From the NCBI GenBank assembly GCA_011322715.1, contig DRLX01000139.1, forward strand, positions 1-13,159: a stretch of 13,159 bases of DNA. Direction: 5' to 3'. Every line of letters begins with the position of its first letter. The first letter of the stretch is position 1. The notes under the pieces were generated by a model. It did no database searches. It was not told the origin of the DNA and saw only the letters and a list, made by a program, of their open reading frames with translations. Made by a program: the position numbers and the translations under genes. Shown piece after piece: positions 1-7,021 of this stretch. The stretch comes from Desulfobulbaceae bacterium (GTDB lineage Bacteria > Desulfobacterota > Desulfobulbia > Desulfobulbales > Desulfobulbaceae).

Positions 1-120
1 AAAATTACCACATTACATGATGAAGAGGCATTAAGCAGCAGAATGCAGGAAATTTTCATTCATCATAACCCCACCGGGCCTTCATGGAAAAACTGGTTCA
101 AAGGAAGACAACATTCGTAG
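1..120 (+). CDS. cdaA: C-terminal end of probable diadenylate cyclase CdaA (partial, 5' end outside window)
   Basis: Frame 1 is open from the window edge to a TAG stop at 118-120 and gives 39 residues ending in WKNWFKGRQHS. This is too short to show the DAC catalytic domain, so the call rests on context. It is followed, with a 37-bp overlap, by a YbbR-domain gene and then glmM, which is the conserved order cdaA-cdaR-glmM. In that family the protein is membrane-anchored and makes c-di-AMP from two ATP. The stretch here would be the hydrophilic tail after the cyclase domain. The overlap suggests translational coupling to the next gene. An unrelated upstream gene cannot be excluded from 39 residues. 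Confidence 0.55.
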   Translation, partial: KITTLHDEEALSSRMQEIFIHHNPTGPSWKNWFKGRQHS

Positions 121-1106
121 ACAGGCTCCTGTGCAGGGTGAGTCCCAAGGAATGTGCTCTCAAGATACTGGCGCTGTTTATGGCCATCTTTCTCTGGTAC
201 TTTGTCGTCGGCGAGGACCAGGTGGACATCACCCTGACCATTCCCGTTGAAATCCTCAACCTCCCGGCCGATCTGGTCATTGCCAATCATTACAAGAAGG
301 ACCTCGAAGTTACCGTCCGCGGGCCACGCAGCATGATTCAGGACATCCGACAGCAGAATATTACCCGGGCTATTGACCTGGCCAAAGCAAAGCCGGGTAC
401 CATGGTCATCAAGAACACTGCGGATTCCATTCGTTTTCCCATCGGGATCAAGGTATTGCGCCTGCAACCTGCCAATACCACTTTGTTAATCGATAAGCTG
501 GTGCAGAAAAACCTGCCCATTCACCCGGTCATTGAAGGGGAACCGGCACCCGGATATGAACTCGGCAAGATCAAGCTGCGCCCCGACAAGCTGACGGTTT
601 CCGGCCCCCAGCAGATACTTAACTCCCAACTGGCCCTGAAAACCTATGTGATAGACCTTGACGGCCTTGATCATTCAACCTCCCTGCAGGTGCAACTCAA
701 CCTGAGTGAAGATCTGCTCAATCTCATCGGCGAGGCGGTGGTGACCGTTGACATCACGTTGAAAGAACGAATGCTGCGCAAAACCGTCCGCGGGATACCG
801 GTAAATGTCCGGAATGCTGACTCACAATATATTGCCATTCCCGGCACGGTGACCGTGGAAGCCGACATTCCGGAAAACCTGATCCGTGATACACCGGAAC
901 TGGCGATGCTGTTTCGGGCATCGGCTTCAGTGAAAAATATCAAAGAAAAAAATCAAAAGGTTGACGTTACAGTTGTCGGCGTCAGCGTACCCCATCATGT
1001 TCCGATCAAAATAATCTCGGTTAAACCGAAAAAAATTTCGCTGCGCCGTATCAAAGCACGCAACAAACAACCAGTAAAAAAAGCAACCGGCAAGAAAACG
1101 GGATAG
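84..1106 (+). CDS. cdaR: YbbR-domain membrane protein, CdaA regulator (CdaR)
   Basis: The 340-residue protein has a short basic N-terminus, one membrane segment at about residues 24-43 (ALKILALFMAIFLWYFVVGE) and then a beta-rich extracytoplasmic region. That region reads as three YbbR-like repeats at about 45-130, 140-225 and 232-322. Each contains the pattern of a V-x-G-P/V-x-G-I turn followed by an alternating hydrophobic strand, for example VTVRGP and LTVSGP. The tail from about 324 is Lys/Arg-rich. In Firmicutes such proteins bind CdaA and modulate c-di-AMP synthesis; that role here is inferred from family and position between cdaA and glmM. The ATG at 84 overlaps the upstream gene and has no clear Shine-Dalgarno sequence, which fits coupled translation. 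It ends 36 bp before glmM. Confidence 0.9.
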   Translation: MEKLVQRKTTFVDRLLCRVSPKECALKILALFMAIFLWYFVVGEDQVDITLTIPVEILNLPADLVIANHYKKDLEVTVRGPRSMIQDIRQQNITRAIDLAKAKPGTMVIKNTADSIRFPIGIKVLRLQPANTTLLIDKLVQKNLPIHPVIEGEPAPGYELGKIKLRPDKLTVSGPQQILNSQLALKTYVIDLDGLDHSTSLQVQLNLSEDLLNLIGEAVVTVDITLKERMLRKTVRGIPVNVRNADSQYIAIPGTVTVEADIPENLIRDTPELAMLFRASASVKNIKEKNQKVDVTVVGVSVPHHVPIKIISVKPKKISLRRIKARNKQPVKKATGKKTG

Positions 1107-1142
1107 GCAACGCCACCCATCCCTTACCGCAAAGGACGAATC

Positions 1143-2495
1143 ATGCGAAAACTCTTTGGAACCGACGGGGTGCGCGGGGTCGCAAATATTTATCCCATGA
1201 CCTCGGAAATCGCCATGCAGATCGGGCGGGCCATCGCCTTTATTGTGAAAAACCATGCCAAAGGGCATCAGATAGTGATCGGCAAGGACACCAGATTGTC
1301 CGGCTATATGCTCGAAAACGCCCTGGCATCCGGTATCTGCTCCATGGGCGTCAATGTACAGATCCTCGGTCCGCTGCCGACCCCGGGCATTGCCTTTATC
1401 ACCACCTCGATGCGGGCCGATGCGGGAGTGGTAATTTCCGCCTCGCATAATCCCTTTCAGGACAACGGCATCAAAATTTTCTCAGGCGACGGGTTTAAAC
1501 TACCCGATGAGGTTGAGGCTGATATTGAAGACCTTATCTTCTCACAAAAAATGGCCGCCCTGCGCCCGGTCGCCGATGAAGTCGGCAAGGCTTCCCGTAT
1601 TGACGATGCCAAGGGCCGTTATATCGTCTTTTTGAAAAATACCTTCCCCAAGCAATACACCCTTGATGATTTCCATATCGTCCTTGACTGTGCCCACGGA
1701 GCCACGTACAAGGTTGCGCCATTTGTCTTTTCCGAACTGGGGGCCCGGGTAACGACGATCGGCGTTGATCCGAACGGGAAAAATATCAACCATGAATGCG
1801 GTGCGCTCCACCCCGAGGTGATGGCCGAAAAAGTCAAGCAGCTTGGCGCTGATATCGGGCTGGCCCTTGACGGCGACGGCGACCGGTTGATCGTCTGTGA
1901 TGAACACGGTGCTATTGTCGATGGAGATCATATTATGGCCATCTGCGCCAGAGAACTTATGAGCCGCAGGAAACTGAAGAAAAAAACTCTGGTGGCCACG
2001 GTCATGTCCAACATGGGCCTGGAAAAAGCCATGCAGAAAATGAACGGGCATCTGGTCAGGACCCAGGTCGGGGATAGGTATGTGGTGGAGATGATGCGGG
2101 CCAAAGGATATAATTTCGGCGGAGAACAGTCAGGGCATCTGGTCTTTCTTGATCACAACACTACCGGTGACGGTATCCTGGCCGGGCTGCAACTTCTGGC
2201 TATCATGATCAAAAAGAAACAGCCCTTATCCGAGCTGGCAACCATCATGTCTTCCTATCCCCAGGTACTGGAAAACGTGCGTATGTCGACCCGGATCGCT
2301 CCGGAACAAATTCCGGGTTTTCCCGAAGCCCTGAAAAAGGCGGAGGAAAAGCTGGGCAATCGTGGCCGCCTCCTGGTGCGTCCTTCGGGTACGGAACCGG
2401 TCATCCGGGTCATGGCCGAAGGTGAGGACAAGGAGGAGATAACAACCATCGCCCTGGAACTCTGTGATATCATCCGCCGGGCGGATAGGATATAG
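1143..2495 (+). CDS. glmM: Phosphoglucosamine mutase GlmM
   Basis: This cytoplasmic enzyme converts glucosamine-6-phosphate to glucosamine-1-phosphate on the way to UDP-GlcNAc for peptidoglycan and LPS. The 450 residues match the usual family length. Visible landmarks are the N-terminal KLFGTDGVRG, the phosphoserine loop VISASHNP (Ser101), the metal-binding loop DGDGDR (Asp243, Asp245, Asp247), the sugar-binding GGEQSGH (326-332) and the C-terminal phosphate-binding RPSGTEP (413-419). These are the four active-site loops of alpha-D-phosphohexomutases, in the order expected of GlmM. An AAAGGA ribosome binding site lies just upstream of the ATG. In Firmicutes GlmM contacts CdaA and restrains it; the clustering here is consistent with the same link but does not prove it. 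A 15-nt palindrome sits in its last codons. Confidence 0.97.
   Translation: MRKLFGTDGVRGVANIYPMTSEIAMQIGRAIAFIVKNHAKGHQIVIGKDTRLSGYMLENALASGICSMGVNVQILGPLPTPGIAFITTSMRADAGVVISASHNPFQDNGIKIFSGDGFKLPDEVEADIEDLIFSQKMAALRPVADEVGKASRIDDAKGRYIVFLKNTFPKQYTLDDFHIVLDCAHGATYKVAPFVFSELGARVTTIGVDPNGKNINHECGALHPEVMAEKVKQLGADIGLALDGDGDRLIVCDEHGAIVDGDHIMAICARELMSRRKLKKKTLVATVMSNMGLEKAMQKMNGHLVRTQVGDRYVVEMMRAKGYNFGGEQSGHLVFLDHNTTGDGILAGLQLLAIMIKKKQPLSELATIMSSYPQVLENVRMSTRIAPEQIPGFPEALKKAEEKLGNRGRLLVRPSGTEPVIRVMAEGEDKEEITTIALELCDIIRRADRI
2471..2485. repeat. Perfect 7-bp inverted repeat in the last codons of glmM
   Basis: ATCCGCC, one G, then GGCGGAT form a perfect palindrome just before the glmM stop (codons for IIRRAD). 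A GC-rich hairpin could form at the transcript end, but no T-run follows, so it is not a canonical intrinsic terminator. It may simply reflect the Ile-Arg-Arg-Ala-Asp codons. Confidence 0.35.
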
Positions 2496-2617
2496 GGTAC
2501 CGCGCGGACAGCCGCAGATTATACCCCCGTATCAGATCTTCTATGAAGCGCCGTCCGGCACGCAAATATACCATTACCGTTCGGTCATGGCTCGAGCATT
2601 CGCGGCTGAATCCGCTC
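2496..2617. other. Convergent intergenic gap between glmM and the aminotransferase gene
   Basis: The 122 bp between the two converging stop codons contain no gene. At 2495-2526 a weak two-part hairpin can be drawn: GGGTA/TACCC outside and GCGG/CCGC inside (2504-2507 with 2512-2515). It is not followed by a T-run on either strand. A REP-like palindrome lies at the right edge and runs into the aminotransferase stop codon. No canonical Rho-independent terminator is visible for either operon. Confidence 0.5.
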
Positions 2618-2621
2618 CTAC
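2597..2621 (-). repeat. REP-like palindromic element overlapping the aminotransferase stop codon
   Basis: Read on the minus strand this is GTAGGAGCGG, then ATT, then CAGCCGCGAATG. It closely resembles the REP family with consensus of the type GTAGGAGCGGCTT-AGCCGCGA, which is dispersed in many gammaproteobacteria and in some other lineages and is mobilised by RAYT (TnpA-REP) proteins. The core stem is GCGG/CCGC (2602-2605 with 2612-2615). The TAG of its first bases is the stop codon of the aminotransferase gene, so the element appears inserted at, or fused to, the gene end. A shorter similar core, GCGGACAGCCGC, occurs in the opposite orientation at 2504-2515 and could be a degenerate partner. 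No RAYT gene is in the window. Confidence 0.5.
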
Positions 2622-3799
2622 TTGGCCTTGGCCATTGCCGCGATAAAGGCATCGCTGGAACGGGCAATAACCTCCTCATCGATACAGAACGCCAGGCGAA
2701 TATAACCGGGTGCGCCAAAACCGCGTCCGGGCACGGCCAGAATCTTCTCCCCGGCCAGGATGCTGCAGAATTCCACATCATCGGCTATCGGCGTTTTGGG
2801 AAAGAGATAAAATGCGCCCCTGGGCCGCACATATTCAAGACCGGCCCGGTCAAGGATATCACAGAACACTTCCCGCCGGCGGGCATAGATCGAACAGTCC
2901 ACATGCTCGTCCTGCAACCGGGCGACCACCCGCTGCATCAGGGCCGGGGCATTGACAAAGCCGAGAATCCGATTGGCAAGCGTCATGGCATCAAGCAGGG
3001 GTACCTTTTCCTTCATATCTGGATGGACGGCGATATAGCCGATCCGCTCGCCTGGCAGGGAAAGATCTTTGGAATAGGATGAAACAACGATGGCATTGGT
3101 CGAAGCCGCCATCACCGATGGCACCAGGGTGTCGTCATAGACAATCTTGCGATACGGCTCATCCGAGATGAGATAGATATTGCGGCAACATTTCTTTCCC
3201 GCTTTTTCCAGTAATTGCCCAAGCGCCTGTAGAGATTCGGCGGAATAGACCTGACCGGTCGGATTATTGGGGCTGTTGATGAGGATTGCCTTTGTCTTTG
3301 GTGTCAATGCGGCTTCGATGGCATCCAGATCAAGATTAAACTCTTCATCGGTGGCAACAATCCTGGTGACGCCACCATGATTATCCACATAAAAATTATA
3401 CTCGACGAAAAACGGGGCCAGAATAATCACCTCATCACCGGGATCAAGCAGGGATTTCATAACCACGTTCAAGCCGCCGGCTGCACCGCAGGTCATAAGG
3501 ATATCACCTTGGGATAGCGGGACTTTCTGTTCCGCCGACAGGCGCTGTGCCAGCGATTCACGGACAAAGGGAAAACCACCATTCGGCATATAGCCGTGAA
3601 TTCCGGGCTTTTCATCTGCAGCCAACTCCTGCAGAACCTCGGCAAATTTGGCGGGCGGCGGCACGTCCGGATTGCCGAGACTGAAATCAAAGACATTCTC
3701 CGCGCCGAATTCCGCTTTTAACTTGGCCCCTTCTTCAAACATTTTGCGTATCCAGGATGATTTTTCGGCAAATGCCTGCATCTTTTTTGCAACGGTCAT
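2618..3799 (-). CDS. PLP-dependent class I/II aminotransferase
   Basis: The 393-residue fold-type I aminotransferase resembles aspartate/aromatic aminotransferases. Using the 3799 start, PLP-site residues are visible: the Asn of NPTG (N179), the Asp of SDEPY (D213), the Schiff-base lysine in SYSKDLSLPGERIG (K244) and the substrate-carboxylate arginine in YIRLAF (R368). The N-terminus (SSWIRKMFEEGAKLK, then FDFSLGNPD) is typical of a subgroup common in deltaproteobacteria. I chose the ATG at 3799 because GAGGAAG precedes it. The frame stays open to a TTG at 3883 overlapping the upstream stop, but those 28 extra residues do not look family-like. Amino-acid specificity cannot be read from sequence. 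It is the last gene of the minus-strand set, 80 bp after the J-domain gene, and its TAG stop lies in a REP-like element. Confidence 0.92.
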   Translation of the reverse strand: MTVAKKMQAFAEKSSWIRKMFEEGAKLKAEFGAENVFDFSLGNPDVPPPAKFAEVLQELAADEKPGIHGYMPNGGFPFVRESLAQRLSAEQKVPLSQGDILMTCGAAGGLNVVMKSLLDPGDEVIILAPFFVEYNFYVDNHGGVTRIVATDEEFNLDLDAIEAALTPKTKAILINSPNNPTGQVYSAESLQALGQLLEKAGKKCCRNIYLISDEPYRKIVYDDTLVPSVMAASTNAIVVSSYSKDLSLPGERIGYIAVHPDMKEKVPLLDAMTLANRILGFVNAPALMQRVVARLQDEHVDCSIYARRREVFCDILDRAGLEYVRPRGAFYLFPKTPIADDVEFCSILAGEKILAVPGRGFGAPGYIRLAFCIDEEVIARSSDAFIAAMAKAK

Positions 3800-3879
3800 A
3801 GCTTCCTCATGTCGTAGTTTTTCTGCGTTCTTCTTTATTGCCGCTTTTGTTCTGTAAGGCCACGATAGCCGGGACCAGC

Positions 3880-4719
3880 TCAACCACCATTAAACTTCTT
3901 CTTAAAATAATCATAGGCGGCATTAATTTCTTTCATTTTCTCCTCGGCAACGCCTTTGAACTCATCACCGAGATGTGCCACTTTGTCCGGATGATACTGC
4001 ATGGACAGCTTGCGATAGGCCTTTTTTATCATGATAAAATCCGCACCCTGTTCAAGGCCGAGAACAGCATAATATTGCTCTTCGGACTGGGCGGCCGTTG
4101 TCGCGCTTTGCTGCCGTCCATACATGTACTTGGCCTCAATATTACGGAGGTCATAAGAACTGATCTGTAAAAATGCCGCAATATTTCGTGCCTGGCGTAA
4201 CTCCTCTTCTACAACCGGCTTTTTCAGATAAATGATCTGGTAGACAAGCTCCAGCAGAATCAAACGGCCTTCATAGGCAAACTTCTGTTTAAACTCGGTC
4301 AGCAGCGCATTCATGTCATCGTCGGAATTACGGGCATCCTTGATCAACTGCTTGACCCAGTACATCTGGTCGGTATCATAATGGAGATTGTACTGAAAGA
4401 AGTTGGTCATGGTTGCCAGTTCCGCCTTGGTAAAATGGCCGTCCATCTCGGCGATCTTGACCAGGATATGCACAAGCAGATAGACAAACTGTCTGTGGGT
4501 TTCGGTCTGGGTGGACTCATAGGTGGAAACCCGATGCCGAATATAATAGGAAAATCCGTAAAAGGCGGCAATGAGGAGAAAAAAACCGAACAGGCCGGAA
4601 AAGAAAAGAAAGCCCAGAAAATTCATCAGGGCGGGAGCGCCGCCGGTCACCAGCAGCAGGAGAGCGGCGATGAGCAGACAACCGCCGCATCCCGGTTGAT
4701 TAGGTTGTCGATATTCCAT
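3880..4719 (-). CDS. Membrane-anchored TerB-like / J-domain protein (DjlA-like co-chaperone)
   Basis: The 279-residue protein has three parts. Residues 14-60 hold two hydrophobic stretches (CLLIAALLLLVTGG, then FLGFLFFSGLFGFFLLIAAFYGF), forming a membrane anchor. Residues about 75-198 are helical and TerB-like, with the acidic turn KIAEMDGHFTKAE. Residues about 215-275 form a J domain (YYAVLGLEQGAD, YRKLSMQYHPDK) with the diagnostic HPD at 243-245. J domains stimulate the ATPase of Hsp70 (DnaK). This architecture matches DjlA, so the protein probably recruits DnaK to the inner membrane face. It lies 35 bp after ftsY in a set with hsp20 and lon, which supports a proteostasis role at the membrane. 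The leader before its ATG is pyrimidine-rich with no Shine-Dalgarno sequence, so translation may depend on coupling. Confidence 0.9.
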   Translation of the reverse strand: MEYRQPNQPGCGGCLLIAALLLLVTGGAPALMNFLGFLFFSGLFGFFLLIAAFYGFSYYIRHRVSTYESTQTETHRQFVYLLVHILVKIAEMDGHFTKAELATMTNFFQYNLHYDTDQMYWVKQLIKDARNSDDDMNALLTEFKQKFAYEGRLILLELVYQIIYLKKPVVEEELRQARNIAAFLQISSYDLRNIEAKYMYGRQQSATTAAQSEEQYYAVLGLEQGADFIMIKKAYRKLSMQYHPDKVAHLGDEFKGVAEEKMKEINAAYDYFKKKFNGG

Positions 4720-4754
4720 TGATCAGAAGAGAAGGAAAAGGGGAAAGAAAGGCA

Positions 4755-6965
4755 TCAAGCCGCAGCAGAATAGTCCGTGGTGCCGGATTCTTCGGCAAAC
4801 AGGGCGTCAACAAACTCATGGGCATCAAAATCCCGCAGGTCATCCATCTGTTCACCGATGCCGATAAAACGCACGGGAATTTTCAGCTCACGGCAGACAT
4901 TGGCAACAATACCACCCTTGGCAGTGCCGTCAAGTTTGGTCAAAGCAAGACCGGAGACCCCCACCGCCTCACCGAAGAGTTTGGCCTGGGAGATACCGTT
5001 CTGGCCGGTGGTAGCATCAAGGACCAGCAACACCTCATGTGGTGCACCCGGCATCTTCTTGGCAATAACCCGTCGAATTTTTTTCAGTTCTTCCATGAGG
5101 TTGACACTGGTATGCAGACGACCGGCAGTATCAATAATGATGGCGTCAAAATCGTTAGTTACACCATAATCCAATCCGTCAAAGACCACCGATGAAGGAT
5201 CGGCACCCGGCTTATGGGCAATAATTTCCGTCCCTACCCGCTGCGCCCAGATCTTGAGCTGGTCAATGGCGGCGGCACGAAAGGTGTCGGCGGCAATCAA
5301 CAGGACAGACTGGCCGGATTCCTTGAATTTATTGGCTATCTTACCGATGGTGGTGGTCTTGCCGACCCCGTTGACACCAACGACCATAATGACAAAGGGC
5401 CCGGATTCCGGCATAACCAGTTCGGCCGGTTGATCGGAGGCAAGCAGATACCCGAGAATTTTATCACGCAGTATTTTCTTTAATGCCTGCGGATCGCTGA
5501 GTTCTTTTCGTTTTACCTGCCGACGGGCGGCATCCAGCAAATCCATGGTGGTCGCCACTCCGAGATCCGAGGTGATAAGAATTTCCTCCAACTCATCAAG
5601 AAGATCCTCATCAATTTCCTTTTTGCCGAGAAAAATGGAATCCAGACGGTAGAGCAACCCCTGCCTGGTTTTTCCCAACCGTTCCTGCAGACGTTGAAAC
5701 AGGGACTTCCTTGTAGGCTTGTCAGCGGTAACCGATGAAACAACGGATTTTTCATCCGGCGACGGTTCTTTTTCCAGCTCCGGTTGACCAGTCTCCTGGT
5801 CCGAGACATCAGCCAAATAGTCTTCCGAATCAGATACTTCATCGGGTTGCTCGTCGGCCAGCAGTTCCTCCAGCGGCTGGTCAACAATCTTCTCCAGTTT
5901 TTCTTCTGTTTCCGCTGCACCTTCCGGCGGGCTCTCCATTTCCGGCAACCGGCTCTCACCTGGTCCTGTATCCTCCGCTTCTCCTGTTGAAGTCTCCTCT
6001 TCGGAGACAACATCCCGAACCCTGAAGTCGTCATCATCCGGCTGGTCCGAGGCCAACAACTCTTCCAGGGTTTGATCAACGATGCCAAGATCAGCCTCCT
6101 TAGTCAGTTCCTCAAGTGAAGCAGCATCGTTTTCCGCCTCGCCTATCAACTCAGACAGTGTCTCTTCCAGGGTCTCTTCTTCCGGGACCTCATCTTCCTG
6201 CAGCAGAGATTCTCCTCGAGACAGAGACTCTTTCAGAGGCAAGGCCTCTTCAGGCTCCTCCTCAGCACTTACTGCAGGTTGCTCCGAAGAGGTGTCTTCA
6301 ACAGATATTTCCCCGTCAACAGGTTCAGAAACAACCGTTTCATCGCTGCCGGCAATGAATGTCTGTTGCGACTTTTCCTGCTCCTCCGTAACACAACAAG
6401 ATTCTTCGCCGGGATGTTTTTCTTTTTCTACCGGCTCGGTAATTTCCTGCCCCAGGGTCTCTACAGTGGCCTCGACAACAGCCGGGCTATCGAAGGGTTC
6501 GTCCTCGCGGGTAACAACGTTTTCCTCTTCAGAAACGGATTCCTGCGTAAGAGGCGTTTCCTGTTGATCTTCTCCAGATTCTTCGCCGGGATGTTTTTCT
6601 TTTTCTACCGGCTCGGTAATTTCCTGCCCCAGGGTCTCTACGGTGGCCTCGTCAACAGCCGGGCCATCGAAGGGTTCCCCGTCCTCGCGGGTAACAACGT
6701 TTTCCTCTTCAGAAACGGATTCCTGTGTAAGAGGCGCTTCCTGTTGATCTTCTCCAGATTCTTCACCGGGATGTTTCTCTTTTTCTACCGGCTCGGTAAT
6801 CTCCTGTTCCAGGGTCTCTACGGTGGCGTCGTCAACAGGCGAGCCATCGAAGGGTTCCCCGTCCTCGCGGGCAACAACGTTTTCCTGTTCAGGAACGGAT
6901 TCCTGCGTAAGAGGCGCTTCCTGTTTTTTCTTTTTGGAAAATTTCTTTTTAAACCAGCCAAGCAT
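4755..6965 (-). CDS. ftsY: Signal recognition particle receptor FtsY with a greatly enlarged acidic, repeat-bearing N-terminus
   Basis: FtsY is the membrane-associated SRP receptor GTPase that docks ribosome-nascent-chain complexes at the translocon. The conserved NG core is residues about 418-736. It shows the N-domain helices, G1 GVNGVGKTT (530-538), ADTFRAAAIDQL after it, G3 DTAGR (612-616), DATTGQ (650-655) and G4 TKLD (676-679). The first 15 residues (MLGWFKKKFSKKKKQ) are amphipathic and basic, like a membrane-binding tip. Between tip and core lie about 400 Glu/Asp-rich residues, including three 60-residue tandem repeats (16-189) and a looser pair of IVDQ-LEELLA-QPD segments. At 736 residues it far exceeds E. 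coli FtsY (about 497). AAGGTG precedes the ATG. It sits between lon (56 bp upstream) and the J-protein gene. Confidence 0.97.
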   Translation of the reverse strand: MLGWFKKKFSKKKKQEAPLTQESVPEQENVVAREDGEPFDGSPVDDATVETLEQEITEPVEKEKHPGEESGEDQQEAPLTQESVSEEENVVTREDGEPFDGPAVDEATVETLGQEITEPVEKEKHPGEESGEDQQETPLTQESVSEEENVVTREDEPFDSPAVVEATVETLGQEITEPVEKEKHPGEESCCVTEEQEKSQQTFIAGSDETVVSEPVDGEISVEDTSSEQPAVSAEEEPEEALPLKESLSRGESLLQEDEVPEEETLEETLSELIGEAENDAASLEELTKEADLGIVDQTLEELLASDQPDDDDFRVRDVVSEEETSTGEAEDTGPGESRLPEMESPPEGAAETEEKLEKIVDQPLEELLADEQPDEVSDSEDYLADVSDQETGQPELEKEPSPDEKSVVSSVTADKPTRKSLFQRLQERLGKTRQGLLYRLDSIFLGKKEIDEDLLDELEEILITSDLGVATTMDLLDAARRQVKRKELSDPQALKKILRDKILGYLLASDQPAELVMPESGPFVIMVVGVNGVGKTTTIGKIANKFKESGQSVLLIAADTFRAAAIDQLKIWAQRVGTEIIAHKPGADPSSVVFDGLDYGVTNDFDAIIIDTAGRLHTSVNLMEELKKIRRVIAKKMPGAPHEVLLVLDATTGQNGISQAKLFGEAVGVSGLALTKLDGTAKGGIVANVCRELKIPVRFIGIGEQMDDLRDFDAHEFVDALFAEESGTTDYSAAA
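6399..6920 (-). repeat. Three tandem 180-bp repeats within ftsY (third copy shortened)
   Basis: Copies lie at 6741-6920, 6561-6740 and 6399-6560 and encode residues 16-75, 76-135 and 136-189. Each begins E-A/T-PLTQESV and ends in VEKEKHPGEES. By eye, copies 1 and 2 differ at 12 of 180 bases. Copies 2 and 3 differ at 5 bases plus one in-frame 3-bp deletion that removes a Gly codon near 6510. The indel keeps the frame and most substitutions are conservative, consistent with recent duplication under coding constraint. The youngest pair is copies 2 and 3. The third copy stops after GEES and continues into non-repeated acidic sequence beginning CCVTEEQ. Confidence 0.95.
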
Positions 6966-7021
6966 TATCTGTTCACCTTCATCCGGAAAGCTTCCGCTAT
7001 TTTTCCCGGGATTTCCACTGT

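Noticed and set aside
3800..3883. TTG start for the aminotransferase at 3883, overlapping the J-protein stop
   Set aside because: The added 28 residues do not resemble the family, and the ATG at 3799 has GAGGAAG upstream.
6984..6996. CGGAA-AGC-TTCCG hairpin between lon and ftsY as a terminator
   Set aside because: On the operon's strand the stem is followed by GATGAAGG, not a T-run, and the stem is only 5 bp. It overlaps the ftsY leader.
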